Made by a program: the position numbers and the translations under genes. Of a stretch of 64,000 bases of DNA, positions 7,579 through 16,062 are shown one piece after another. The notes under the pieces were generated by a model, which was not told where the DNA came from, ran no database searches, and saw nothing but the letters and a program-made list of their open reading frames with translations. The stretch covers positions 1 to 64,000 of the forward strand of contig NZ_BBXA01000019.1 in NCBI RefSeq assembly GCF_001014975.1, read 5' to 3'. The DNA comes from Novosphingobium sp. MD-1 (GTDB lineage: Bacteria > Pseudomonadota > Alphaproteobacteria > Sphingomonadales > Sphingomonadaceae). Numbering within the stretch: the stretch's first letter is position 1; each line of letters begins with the position of its first letter.

Positions 7579-7936
7579 CCGGCCCCCGGACCGGCGCGGG
7601 CGCAGGCGCGCAATCGCCCCGCTCGGCCCCGATCATTTGCATGGACCGGACCCGCGCCAGTGCCTCCGCCCGGCCGACAGGGTGCGCAACGCCGCTGGTG
7701 GCATCGATCACCAGCGGCTCCAGGCAATCGGGTGCCAGCCGCGCTTGCGGCGTGTCTTTCGCGCGGTAGGGCACCAGCAGCAGCCAGTGGTCGGAACGGA
7801 ACAGCACGCGGATCAGCGGACCGTTCTGCGCTTCGGCGCGGTTCTGGCGCTTGCGTGCGGGCGCCGCGTCGGAACAGGCGGAAAGCAGCAGGAGCGACAG
7901 CAGCAGGCCGGCGCGTGCGCAGCCGTTTCTCCTAAT
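7532..7936 (-). CDS. Small putative lipoprotein, probable ATT start
   Basis: The frame encodes a basic N-region (RRNGCARAG), a leucine-rich core and a lipobox LLSAC, followed by about 110 residues with no recognised family. No ATG, GTG or TTG exists in frame in front of the signal peptide. The only sensible start is the ATT at 7936-7934, which overlaps the TAG of the DUF2794 gene by one base and follows AAGGTGGTG. The geometry looks like an ATGA-type coupled start in which ATG became ATT. It is probably the last gene of a cysE-DUF2794-lipoprotein unit. It could instead be a decaying gene that has lost its start. Confidence 0.5.
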   Translation of the reverse strand: MRRNGCARAGLLLSLLLLSACSDAAPARKRQNRAEAQNGPLIRVLFRSDHWLLLVPYRAKDTPQARLAPDCLEPLVIDATSGVAHPVGRAEALARVRSMQMIGAERGDCAPAPAPVRGPVRQTPPLSPAPAALR

Positions 7937-8237
7937 CGTCCACCACCTTGAGCAGCTTGCGTTCGAGCGGGACAAGAACGCCGGCCAATTCATGCCCGCG
8001 CTTGAGCACTTGTCCCGCCTCGCCATAAAGCGCCCACATACCCTGCCGGGTCCGCAAGGCCGGGCATTTCTCGATCCGGGCGCTGGGCCGCTCGGCAGTG
8101 CGCCGAAAGGCCGAGAAGCTGGCTGCATCGCGCCCGAAATCCATCGCATAGTCCCGCCAGATGCCAGCCGCGACCATGCGCCCGTAGAGATCGAGAATCC
8201 GCATGAGTTCGTCACGCGCGAACGCCACCTGCGGCAC
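7932..8237 (-). CDS. DUF2794 domain-containing protein
   Basis: A 101-residue cytoplasmic-looking protein with the DUF2794 pattern: FARDELMRILDLYGRMVAAGIWRD, then FSAFRRTAERPSARIEK and, near the end, GHELAGVLVPLERKLLKVV. The family is conserved in alphaproteobacteria and has no known function. The start is a GTG without a clear ribosome-binding site, so a slightly different start is possible. It sits 74 bases downstream of cysE on the same strand, and its stop overlaps the presumed start of the small lipoprotein. Confidence 0.85.
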   Translation of the reverse strand: MPQVAFARDELMRILDLYGRMVAAGIWRDYAMDFGRDAASFSAFRRTAERPSARIEKCPALRTRQGMWALYGEAGQVLKRGHELAGVLVPLERKLLKVVDD

Positions 8238-8311
8238 GGCGCGTGCATGGGGAAAGGGAATGACCGTGCCGGCGGGAGCCCCGCCCGACGCGTCCGCTCC
8301 GCCCGGCCCGC

Positions 8312-9034
8312 TCAGGTCCGCGACCTCCGCCGCGTGGGCGACGGCGCGGTTCCGTCACCATCGGCGGTTTCGAGCTGAGCCGCCACGAGCGCGGCCACCT
8401 GCGCCTTGAGCGCGGCGACTTCCGCCTCCAGTTCATCGACCCGGGTGCCACCCGCCGGCTCGCACGGCTCCTTGCAGGGCGTGCCATAGGGGATGAAGTC
8501 CTTGAGCCAGGTTTCGACCGGGACCAGCGTGGAGCGGGCCTTGAGGCCGATCATCGTGGCGCCTTCGGGCACATCCTCGGTCACCACCGCGTTGGCCCCC
8601 ACGCGGGCGCGCTGGCCCACCGTGATCGGGCCGAGAATCTGCGCGCCCGATCCGATGATCGCGTTGTCCTGCAACGTGGGGTGGCGCTTGCCGGGCACGC
8701 CGTTGGCGGGGTTGGTGCCGCCCAGCGTCACGCACTGGTAGATCGTGACGTTGTCGCCGATCTCGGCCGTTTCCCCAATCACGGTAAAGCCGTGGTCGAT
8801 AAACAGGTGCCGGCCGATCTTCGCGCCGGGATGGATGTCGATTCCGGTCATGAAGCGGGAAAAGTGATTCACCGCGCGGGCCAGGAAATAGAGCTTCCCC
8901 TGGAACAGCCAGTGCGCCACGCGGTGCAGCGCCACCGCCCACAGTCCGGGATAGAGCAGGATTTCCCAACGCGAACGCGGCGCGGGATCGCGCGCCTGGA
9001 TCGAATCCAGATAGTCGATCAGTTTCGCGAACAT
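8312..9034 (-). CDS. cysE: Serine O-acetyltransferase
   Basis: The 240-residue protein makes O-acetylserine from serine and acetyl-CoA for cysteine synthesis. It has the SAT N-terminal helical part (RWEILLYPGLWAVALHRVAHWL) and then a left-handed beta-helix of hexapeptide repeats starting IDIHPGAKIGRHLFIDHG, with the catalytic-site region and GGTNPANGVPGKRHPTL. This is the shorter EpsC/CysE form. After the helix there is a Cys-containing stretch (YGTPCKEPC) and a coiled-coil tail (DELEAEVAALKAQVAALVAAQ), which may aid oligomerisation. The ATG at 9034 is preferred because of the GAGGGAGAA in front of it. Confidence 0.93.
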   Translation of the reverse strand: MFAKLIDYLDSIQARDPAPRSRWEILLYPGLWAVALHRVAHWLFQGKLYFLARAVNHFSRFMTGIDIHPGAKIGRHLFIDHGFTVIGETAEIGDNVTIYQCVTLGGTNPANGVPGKRHPTLQDNAIIGSGAQILGPITVGQRARVGANAVVTEDVPEGATMIGLKARSTLVPVETWLKDFIPYGTPCKEPCEPAGGTRVDELEAEVAALKAQVAALVAAQLETADGDGTAPSPTRRRSRT

Positions 9035-9060
9035 GGGCCGATTCTCCCTCTTTTCACGGC

Positions 9061-9702
9061 TCAAGGCAAGCGCGGCGGTTGCCGGCCCGTGCGCTCGCCG
9101 CCCTCGCCCCCTGAAACGGCGAGCGCATCGCGCAGCAGCGATATGGTGACGGATGCCTTGCGCTCAAGGCTCAGCCTGTCGATTGTTTCGACAAGCCGTT
9201 CCGCCGCCGCATGGGTCCGCTCGATGCGTGGCAGCAGATAGGCCAGCGCGCCATCGCCCAGCACCAGCCCGCGCCGCGCCGCGTGCGCTTCGATCAAGGC
9301 CTCCAGCAGGGCATCATCCGGCGCGCCGATTTCCAGCGGCAGCGCCGCGCCCAGCCGGGAAGCGAGATCGGGCAGGGTCACCTTCCATTCGCCCGGGGCG
9401 GCGTTGCTGACGATCAGCAGCGGCCGGCCTTCCGCCTGGGCGCGGTTCCAGCGGTGGAACAGCTCGTCCTGCGGCAGGCTGTCGGCATCGTCCACCACGT
9501 CCCCCACCCCGCTTTCGGCAAACCAGCGCGCCAGCAGGCTCTTGCCCGAACGCGGCGGCCCGGACAGGATCGCGGTACGGAACGGCCAGTCCGGCGCGGC
9601 GCGCAAGCCATCGATCACCGGCTGCAGCGACGGCCCGATGGCAATCGTCTCCGCCCCCACGGCGGTCACCAGCGGCAAGGCGATCTGCGACATGCGATTC
9701 AT
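9061..9702 (-). CDS. hdaA: HdaA, DnaA-related regulatory protein
   Basis: This 213-residue AAA+ protein resembles DnaA domain III but lacks the DNA-binding domain. It has a Walker A GPPRSGKS at residues 48-55, a Walker B-like VVDDADSL, and a sensor region ending in LPRIERTHAAAERLVETIDRLSLERK. Hda-type proteins work with the DNA clamp to hydrolyse DnaA-bound ATP and prevent over-initiation. The N-terminal MSQIALPL is consistent with the clamp-binding motif of the family (QxxLPL). It follows the DUF2066-like gene by 45 bases on the same strand, an arrangement often seen near purM in alphaproteobacteria. Confidence 0.88.
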   Translation of the reverse strand: MNRMSQIALPLVTAVGAETIAIGPSLQPVIDGLRAAPDWPFRTAILSGPPRSGKSLLARWFAESGVGDVVDDADSLPQDELFHRWNRAQAEGRPLLIVSNAAPGEWKVTLPDLASRLGAALPLEIGAPDDALLEALIEAHAARRGLVLGDGALAYLLPRIERTHAAAERLVETIDRLSLERKASVTISLLRDALAVSGGEGGERTGRQPPRLP

Positions 9703-9747
9703 CGACCGGAACGCGCGCGCGCCCGCCGGTCATATACGGATCGCCGG

Positions 9748-11031
9748 TTACTTGCGGATAGAAAGCGCATTGGCGCCCTGCGTGACTTTCCAGCCCTGCG
9801 CGCGCAAAGCCGCCGCCAGCGCTTCAAGATCGCCGGCAAACGTCACGCGCATCACCGAAGTGCCGCCGATCGCGATGCTGGTCGTCGCCACGCCCTGCAC
9901 CCCCACTGCCGCGCGAACGCCGGCCAGCCCCGAATCCACCGCCGCGCCATCGGGCGTGGCGAATTGCACGATGAAGGTCGTGGCGGGCGCCGCTGTGGTC
10001 GATGCTGCGGCCGCGGGGATGCCATCGGGTCCTGCGGCCGGACCGGCGGCGGGCGCCGGACCGAGCTGGCCCAGCGCCTGCTCGATCAGCTTGGGATCGA
10101 TCTTGGTGGCCATGTTGATCGTGGGGTCAGGGGTCAACTGGCCGTTGGCCAGCGCGCCCGCATAGATGCCATCGATCCGGCGCACCGCATCCGCCAGCAT
10201 CGCCGGCAGCTTGTCCTCGCTCTCGGCGGTCAGCTGAAAGCTGCCCAGGAAGCGGTTATCCGGGCCATAGCGCGCGGTAAAGGTGCCGCGAATCGGCCCG
10301 CCCGGCCATTGCCGTTCCAGCCGCGCGATCGGTACGACCACATCCGCCGCGCCAAATTCATCGAGGATCAGCCGCCACCAGTTGCGGCTGCGGCGCGAAA
10401 CCTGCCCGGCCGTGAGCAGCAGCGAATCGGCGCCGCCACCGTTGGGGCGCACATAGTCGATCACGCTTTCGCCGGTGCGGAAATCGGCCCAGGCCTTCTG
10501 CCAGGGCGTGCGCGTTTCGAACACCGAACCCGCACCGCCCTGATAGAGTACGGGAATCACCAGCATCGGCGCGGACTTGGCGTGCGCGCCCTGCAAGCCA
10601 AGATATTGCGACGTCCGGGCGCGATCGAAGATCAGGCCCAGCCGCGCGATATAGCGGTGCGGGCCGATTTCCTCCTTTTCGACCACCACCGCCGACACCA
10701 GCGAATCGATCGTGCCGTCATCCAGCGCCGGTGCGCCGCCGCTGCCCAGATGGTTGTGTTCCCACAACTTTTCCCAGCCCTTGCGCTGCGCTTCGCGCCA
10801 GCCCTTCATGCGCGCGTCCTCGGCATTGTCGCCCGAGACGTTCACCTCGATGCCGCCAACCTCGAAATCGCCGTTGCTGGCGATCGGCGCGATGCCGCGA
10901 TCGCCCTCGATCTGCGCAAGCAGCGCGGGGCCGGCAAAAACCAGCGCAAGCGCCGACGCACCGCCGATTCCCGCGGCGATCCAGGCCTTCCGGCTCAACT
11001 TCGGCATCTGCATTGCGCGCGGAACGGCCAA
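9748..11031 (-). CDS. DUF2066-like exported protein
   Basis: The 427-residue protein has one N-terminal membrane or signal segment (about residues 16-40) and then a large periplasmic part. That part has the opening block EVGGIEVNVSGDNAEDARMKGWREAQRKGW, a middle with WWRLILDEFGAADVVVPIARLERQWPG, and a C-terminal module of about 75 residues (ATTFIVQFATPDGA...) that looks like a small ferredoxin-like fold. The first block is typical of DUF2066 proteins; function is unknown. The start is a TTG with GGGAG five bases upstream; ATGs 18 and 24 bases later are alternatives. It is divergent from purM and upstream of hdaA. Confidence 0.72.
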   Translation of the reverse strand: MAVPRAMQMPKLSRKAWIAAGIGGASALALVFAGPALLAQIEGDRGIAPIASNGDFEVGGIEVNVSGDNAEDARMKGWREAQRKGWEKLWEHNHLGSGGAPALDDGTIDSLVSAVVVEKEEIGPHRYIARLGLIFDRARTSQYLGLQGAHAKSAPMLVIPVLYQGGAGSVFETRTPWQKAWADFRTGESVIDYVRPNGGGADSLLLTAGQVSRRSRNWWRLILDEFGAADVVVPIARLERQWPGGPIRGTFTARYGPDNRFLGSFQLTAESEDKLPAMLADAVRRIDGIYAGALANGQLTPDPTINMATKIDPKLIEQALGQLGPAPAAGPAAGPDGIPAAAASTTAAPATTFIVQFATPDGAAVDSGLAGVRAAVGVQGVATTSIAIGGTSVMRVTFAGDLEALAAALRAQGWKVTQGANALSIRK

Positions 11032-11143
11032 GGGAACTCCCGTAGAATGGCCGCCGGACCCTGTTGTTCGCGACCTCTTCGCGGGCGCTTTTGCCGAAAG
11101 GCAAGTGGAAATCCAAGCAGGAAAGCGCTAGGCGGCGGCGATC

Positions 11144-12253
11144 ATGGCAACCGACAACACTCCTTCGCCCCAAAGCTACAGCTACGAACAGGCTGGCGTT
11201 TCCATCGCCGCAGGCAATGCGCTGGTCAAGGCGATAGGCCCTTTGGCCCGTGCCACCGCCCGCCCCGGAGCGGACGCGGAACTCGGCGGATTCGGTGGCT
11301 TTTTCGACCTGCGCGCCGCCGGCTACAAGGACCCGCTGCTGGTGGCCGGGAACGATGGCGTGGGCACCAAGGTCAAGCTGGCCATCGACCACGACCGACA
11401 CGAACACATCGGTATCGATCTTGTCGCGATGTGCGTGAACGACCTGATCGTACAGGGCGCGGAGCCGCTGTTCTTCCTCGACTACTTCGCCACCGGCAAG
11501 CTGGATAACGGCGTGGCGGAGCGGGTCGTCGCCGGCATCGCAGAAGGCTGCAAGATCGCCGGCTGCGCGCTGATCGGTGGCGAAACGGCGGAAATGCCGG
11601 GCATGTACGGCCCCGGCGACTACGACCTTGCCGGCTTCTGCGTGGGCGCGGTGGAACGTGGCGAACAACTGACCGGCGATCGCGTGGCGGAAGGCGACGT
11701 GCTGCTGGGGCTGGCTTCGTCGGGCGTCCATTCCAACGGCTATTCGCTGGTGCGCCGCCTCGCCGCCGACAAGGGCTGGAAACTCGAACGCCCGGCCCTG
11801 TTCGACAACGAACGCCTGCTGATCGATTACCTGATCGAACCGACGCGGATCTACGTGAAAAGCCTGCTGCCCGTGGTTCGTTCGGGCCGGGTCCATGCGC
11901 TGGCGCATATCACGGGGGGCGGCCTGCTTGAGAACGTGCCGCGCGTGCTGCCCGCCGGGCTTCATGCGCGGATCGATGCCGACGCGTGGGAACAGCCGCG
12001 CCTGATGGCGTTCCTGCAGGCGCAGGGCAACATCGAGCCGCAGGAAATGGCGCGCACCTTCAACTGCGGCGTGGGCATGGTGCTGGCCGTCGCGCCGGCG
12101 GACGTCGCGTCGGTGACCGCCGAGCTTGAAACGGCGGGCGAAACCGTGTTCCGCGTCGGCGAAATCGTGCAGGGCGAGAAGGGCTGCACCGTGACCGGCA
12201 GCGCCGAAATCTGGTCCGCGCGCGCCGCATGGGAAGCGACGCACCTTGGCTGA
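11144..12253 (+). CDS. purM: Phosphoribosylformylglycinamidine cyclo-ligase (AIR synthetase)
   Basis: PurM closes the imidazole ring in purine synthesis, converting FGAM to AIR with ATP. The 369-residue protein has the family blocks [28 protein letters not shown], the [22 protein letters not shown] motif, the [11 protein letters not shown] loop, and [16 protein letters not shown]. Length and motif order are normal for the family. The ATG at 11144 is just 3' of a purine-rich AGGCGGCGATC. Its last 8 bases overlap the TTG start of purN, so the two consecutive purine enzymes are translationally coupled. Confidence 0.97.
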   Translation: MATDNTPSPQSYSYEQAGVSIAAGNALVKAIGPLARATARPGADAELGGFGGFFDLRAAGYKDPLLVAGNDGVGTKVKLAIDHDRHEHIGIDLVAMCVNDLIVQGAEPLFFLDYFATGKLDNGVAERVVAGIAEGCKIAGCALIGGETAEMPGMYGPGDYDLAGFCVGAVERGEQLTGDRVAEGDVLLGLASSGVHSNGYSLVRRLAADKGWKLERPALFDNERLLIDYLIEPTRIYVKSLLPVVRSGRVHALAHITGGGLLENVPRVLPAGLHARIDADAWEQPRLMAFLQAQGNIEPQEMARTFNCGVGMVLAVAPADVASVTAELETAGETVFRVGEIVQGEKGCTVTGSAEIWSARAAWEATHLG

Positions 12254-13187
12254 CCGCGCGCCCGTCGCCGTCTTCATCTCGGGCAGCGGCACCAACATGG
12301 CCGCGCTGCTCTATGCCAGCCGGGCGGAAAACTGCCCGTACCGCATCGTCCTCGTGCTTTCGAACAATCCGGACGCATCGGGGCTGAAGCTGGCCGAAGC
12401 CGAAGGTGTGGCGACGTTCTGCCTGCCGCACAAGGGCATCGCGCGCGCCGACCATGACGCGGCCATGGAAGCGGAAGTCGTCCGCGCCGGCGCGCGCTTC
12501 ATCGCGCTGGCGGGATACATGCGCATCCTTTCCCCCGCATTCGTCGGCCGCTGGGAAGGCCGGATGCTGAACATCCACCCCTCGCTGCTGCCGAAATACA
12601 AGGGCCTGCACACGCACGATCGCGCGATTGAGGCGGGCGACAGCCACGGCGGCTGCTCGGTCCATCTCGTCACCGCCGAACTCGACGACGGCCCGATCCT
12701 GGGCCAGACGCCGGTGGCGATCCTGCCAGGCGATACCGGCGACACCCTGGCCGCGCGCGTGCTGATCGCGGAACACCAGCTCTATTCGCGCGTGCTGGCC
12801 GACTTCGTGACGCGCGAAACCGCGCCGGACTACCTTGTCGCGCAAGTGCGCGAACGCGCCATGGCTCTGCCCGAGGCGGACGAAGTCACCAGCCACGGCA
12901 TGCCTTGCTTCGGCGTAACGAAGGGCAAGAAGTTCGCCTATGTCTCGATCGACCACCACGGCGACGGCCGGACGGCGCTGCTGGTCAAGATCAGCGGGCT
13001 GGACGAACAGGAACAGCTGATCGAAAGCGATCCGGCGCGCTATTACCGGCCGGCCTATTTCGGCGATGGCTGGATCGCGATCCGGCTCGACCTGGGCGAT
13101 ACCGACTGGGACGGCATCGCTGACTGGCTGCGCCGAAGCTGGGCCGCCATCGCCCCCAAGCGCCTGGCCGCAATGATGGACTTCTGA
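12246..13187 (+). CDS. purN: Phosphoribosylglycinamide formyltransferase fused to an MmcQ/YjbR domain
   Basis: Residues 1-195 form a complete PurN, which formylates GAR using 10-formyl-THF. It has [10 protein letters not shown] at 13-22, the catalytic N109/H111 in [13 protein letters not shown] and the Asp in LDDGPILGQ (about 147). Residues about 197-313 add a second domain that reads as MmcQ/YjbR (DUF419): [28 protein letters not shown] and a closing GWIAIRL...[16 protein letters not shown]. coli PurN is only about 210 residues, so the extension is substantial. It starts with TTG, overlapping the purM stop. The role of the added domain is unknown; YjbR domains have a MmcQ-like fold and probably bind DNA or ligands. 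Confidence 0.93.
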   Translation: MADRAPVAVFISGSGTNMAALLYASRAENCPYRIVLVLSNNPDASGLKLAEAEGVATFCLPHKGIARADHDAAMEAEVVRAGARFIALAGYMRILSPAFVGRWEGRMLNIHPSLLPKYKGLHTHDRAIEAGDSHGGCSVHLVTAELDDGPILGQTPVAILPGDTGDTLAARVLIAEHQLYSRVLADFVTRETAPDYLVAQVRERAMALPEADEVTSHGMPCFGVTKGKKFAYVSIDHHGDGRTALLVKISGLDEQEQLIESDPARYYRPAYFGDGWIAIRLDLGDTDWDGIADWLRRSWAAIAPKRLAAMMDF

Positions 13188-13256
13188 CGGGCGCTTTCCG
13201 CGTTCCTCGCTGCCTGACCCTTTACAGGCGCCCGCGCGCGTGGGACGCAGAGGGCG

Positions 13257-14705
13257 ATGACGCTTTACCAGCTTGAAGTTACCGGCGCGCTCCTTCTCGT
13301 CGCGGCGGAAATATGGGCGCTGTTGCGCGCCATGCTGCGGCCGCACCGCGAACCCGAATCGCGCGTCGCCTGGCTGGTGGTCATCCTCATGTTCCCGGTC
13401 GTCGGCGTGCTGGGCTACCTGCTGCTGGGTGAAACGCTGCTCAGCCGCGACCGGCGGCGGCGCGGCGCGGAGATCGATGCCGCGCTGCCCCGCCCGCCCG
13501 GCGACATGGCCGCGCATTGCCAGGTGAGCCAGAGCCCCTATGCCGCGCCGTTCGCGCTGGCGAGCACGGTGAACGCGCTGGAGCCGGGCGGTGGCAACGC
13601 CGCCCGCCTGTTCACCGACAGCAATGCCGCGATCGACGGCATGATCGCGGACATCGAGGCGGCACGGGACACGGTCCACCTGTGCTTCTACATCTGGTTG
13701 CCCGACAACAACGGCACGCGGCTGGCCGAAACCATGGCCCGCGCCGCCCGGCGCGGGGTGCGCGTGCGCGTGCTGGCCGATGCGCTGGGATCGCGCCTGA
13801 TGACATCGTCGCCGCTGTGGCGGATGATGCGTGAGGCGGGCGTGGAAGCCCTGCCCGCGCTGCCGGTGGGCAATGTACTGTGGACGATGCTGCGCGGCCG
13901 CGTGGACCTGCGCAACCACCGCAAGGTGCTGGTGATAGACAACCGCATCGCCTGGTGCGGCAGCCAGAACGCCGCCGACCCCGAATTCCGCATCAAGCCC
14001 CGCTTCGCGCCGTGGGTGGACATCATGACCCGCTGGGAAGGACCGGTAACGCGGCAATGCCAGTTCCTGTTCGCGTCCGACTGGATGGCCGAAGGCGGGG
14101 ACGACGTATCACCGTTGCTGATCGACGCTTGCGAGGAGACGGACGAACGGCCGGGCGACATAATCGCGCAGGTCATCGGCACCGGCCCCACGCTGACGTA
14201 TGCGGCGATGACCGCCTGCTTCGCCGAACTCATCCATTCCGCGCGGCGCGAACTGGTGATCAGCACGCCCTATTTCGTGCCAGACGAACAACTGCTCTAC
14301 GCGCTGCTGTCCACTGCGCGGCGAGGCGTGGACACGGTGCTGATCGTGCCCGCGCGCAACGACAGCCGCTTCGTCGCGGCCGCCTGCCGCAGCTATTACC
14401 ATGCGCTGCTGGAAGCCGGGGTAAAGATCCACGAATACCGGCCCGGCCTGCTCCACGCCAAGACCATGGCCGTCGACGGGCAGGTGACGATGATCGGTTC
14501 GGCCAATCTCGACCGCCGCAGCTTCGAGCTGAACTACGAGAACAACATCCTGTTTCTCGATCCGGCGCTGACGAGCGCGATCCGGGCCACGCAGGACCAC
14601 TGGATCGCGCAGTCCGTGCCCATCACCGCCGCAATCGTGGCCGGATACAGCCTGCCCCGCCGCCTGTGGCAGAACCTTGCCGCGATGATGAGCCCGCTGC
14701 TCTGA
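13257..14705 (+). CDS. cls: Cardiolipin synthase (phospholipase D family)
   Basis: This 482-residue enzyme joins two phosphatidylglycerols into cardiolipin. It has two N-terminal membrane helices (about 5-25 and 37-60), a PLDc_N region (LVVILMFPVVGVLGYLLLG), and two HKD motifs: NHRKVLVID near residue 220 and HAKTMAVDGQVTMIGSANLD near residue 400. The spacing between the HKD motifs and the overall length are those of ClsA-type enzymes. The ATG follows AGAGGG closely. It lies 69 bases after purN but has no obvious functional link to it, and it converges on a small unknown gene three bases past its stop. Confidence 0.93.
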   Translation: MTLYQLEVTGALLLVAAEIWALLRAMLRPHREPESRVAWLVVILMFPVVGVLGYLLLGETLLSRDRRRRGAEIDAALPRPPGDMAAHCQVSQSPYAAPFALASTVNALEPGGGNAARLFTDSNAAIDGMIADIEAARDTVHLCFYIWLPDNNGTRLAETMARAARRGVRVRVLADALGSRLMTSSPLWRMMREAGVEALPALPVGNVLWTMLRGRVDLRNHRKVLVIDNRIAWCGSQNAADPEFRIKPRFAPWVDIMTRWEGPVTRQCQFLFASDWMAEGGDDVSPLLIDACEETDERPGDIIAQVIGTGPTLTYAAMTACFAELIHSARRELVISTPYFVPDEQLLYALLSTARRGVDTVLIVPARNDSRFVAAACRSYYHALLEAGVKIHEYRPGLLHAKTMAVDGQVTMIGSANLDRRSFELNYENNILFLDPALTSAIRATQDHWIAQSVPITAAIVAGYSLPRRLWQNLAAMMSPLL

Positions 14706-14708
14706 GAG

Positions 14709-14948
14709 TCAGATTTCGGCGTAATCGACCTGCGGCCGGCTTTCGCGCGTGCCGCGATAGCGGCAGGAGGGATCGTTGGCGTCGCCCGCGATCACCACGT
14801 GATCGTCATGCACTTCCAGCAGGGTGCCCACGAAAGGCATGCCTTCGAAACTGCCGTTGACGCGGTAGCTGACGGTATCGCCGACCTTGAACGTCGCGGC
14901 GTCGAAATTGAACTCGAAAGGGCAATCGCCCGAACCCATGCCATGCAT
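14709..14948 (-). CDS. Small hypothetical protein
   Basis: The 79-residue acidic protein starts MHGMGSGDCPFEFN and has two beta-like halves, FKVGDTVSYRVNGSFEGMPFVGTLLEV and DHVVIAGDANDPSCRYRGT. It could be a small SH3-like or OB-like barrel. I do not recognise a family. The ATG at 14948 is chosen because GGGAGACAGGCG precedes it. A longer frame to 14999 exists but would run into the ndk terminator hairpin. It is downstream of ndk on the same strand, past that terminator, and convergent with cls. Confidence 0.6.
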   Translation of the reverse strand: MHGMGSGDCPFEFNFDAATFKVGDTVSYRVNGSFEGMPFVGTLLEVHDDHVVIAGDANDPSCRYRGTRESRPQVDYAEI

Positions 14949-14995
14949 CGCCTGTCTCCCGCGCCAGACATAGCTGGTCGGCAGCGGCAGGCAAA

Positions 14996-15027
14996 GCAAA
15001 AGGGCCGGAGCGCTTGCCCCGGCCCTT
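14996..15027 (-). terminator. Rho-independent terminator after ndk
   Basis: On the minus strand an AGGGCCGG/CCGGCCCT stem (15001-15008 with 15019-15026) is followed by TTTTGCTTTG. It lies about 25 bases past the ndk stop. Confidence 0.75.
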
Positions 15028-15052
15028 CATGCTTTCCGTTCGGTGCGAACGA

Positions 15053-15475
15053 TTAGCCGACGATTTCTTCCGGCTTGAAGAAGAACGCGATCTCGATCGC
15101 GGCGTTCTCTTCGGAATCCGAACCGTGGACCGAGTTGGCTTCGATCGATTCGGCAAAGAGCTTGCGGATCGTGCCTTCGGCGGCGTCCTTGGGGTTGGTG
15201 GCGCCCATGATGTCGCGGTTGCGCTTCACGGCGTCTTCGCCTTCGAGCACCTGCACCACGACCGGACCGGAGATCATGAATTCAACGAGTTCGCCGAAGA
15301 AGGGGCGTTCCTTGTGCACTGCGTAGAAGCCTTCGGCCTGTTCGCGGCTCATGTGGATGCGCTTGGAGGCAACGACGCGCAGGCCCGCTTCCTCGAGCTT
15401 CGCCGTGACGGCGCCCGTCAGGTTGCGACGGGTGGCGTCGGGCTTGATGATCGAAAACGTGCGGGTAACCGCCAT
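15053..15475 (-). CDS. ndk: Nucleoside diphosphate kinase
   Basis: Ndk moves the gamma phosphate of ATP onto other nucleoside diphosphates through a phosphohistidine. The 140-residue sequence has the N-terminal TFSIIKPDA, the RPFF and [11 protein letters not shown] blocks, [11 protein letters not shown], and the active-site NSVHGSDS with His117. Length and motif order are exactly those of the bacterial family. It follows holC by about 100 bases on the same strand and is closed by a clear terminator. Confidence 0.98.
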   Translation of the reverse strand: MAVTRTFSIIKPDATRRNLTGAVTAKLEEAGLRVVASKRIHMSREQAEGFYAVHKERPFFGELVEFMISGPVVVQVLEGEDAVKRNRDIMGATNPKDAAEGTIRKLFAESIEANSVHGSDSEENAAIEIAFFFKPEEIVG

Positions 15476-15576
15476 GGAATGTTCCTTCGCGAAATTGGGG
15501 ATTTGTTGCGCGCGCCCCTAGCCGGGATTGTGCTGCGCCGCAAGACGCGCAAAAATCGGGGAGCGCGGTCGGGCTG

Positions 15577-16023
15577 CTACGGCCCTTCGCGCCACTTGCC
15601 GCCTTCCTGCCGCCAATAGCGCCGATCCACGCCTTCGCGCTGGCCCAGCATTCGCCAGCAATCGCGCGCGCTATGGATGCGATCGGGCGGGAACAGCAGG
15701 AACACGCGCTCGAAATCCTCCGCGCCTTCCGCCGCATCGCGCCACAGGCCATCCGCCAGCGCCAGGAAGCGCGCGCCGTTGGCGGGGTTCACCGTGTCGG
15801 ACAGAAGAATGGGCTGGCGGCTGTCGTGCGCGCCGCCCGCCCGTCCGTGCGCAAGAAAGCTGTCAGGCAGGCGCGTCCACAGCGCCTCGCCGATGCGGCC
15901 GAGCTGCGCCTCGTCCTGTGACACCACCAGCAGCCGGGCGCCCGCCCCCAGCGTGTTGCGCGCGATCAGCGGCAGCACGCCTTCGGCGGGATCGCGACTC
16001 AACTGGTAGAAGTCGACGCGCAC
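15577..16023 (-). CDS. holC: DNA polymerase III subunit chi
   Basis: The 148-residue protein has the HolC pattern: an opening RVDFYQLSRDPAEGVLPLIA, ARLLVVSQDEAQLGRIGEALWT, then DSFLAHGRAGG, QPILLSD and VNPANGARFLALADG. Chi links single-stranded DNA-binding protein to the clamp-loader through psi; a psi subunit is generally not recognisable in alphaproteobacteria. The start is GTG with AAAAGGAT in front. It is 39 bases downstream of pepA, and the pepA-holC pair is a widely conserved neighbourhood. Confidence 0.9.
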   Translation of the reverse strand: MRVDFYQLSRDPAEGVLPLIARNTLGAGARLLVVSQDEAQLGRIGEALWTRLPDSFLAHGRAGGAHDSRQPILLSDTVNPANGARFLALADGLWRDAAEGAEDFERVFLLFPPDRIHSARDCWRMLGQREGVDRRYWRQEGGKWREGP

Positions 16024-16062
16024 GGAAATCCTTTTCAGCTTGGCCGAGGCGGTGCCGGCCCG

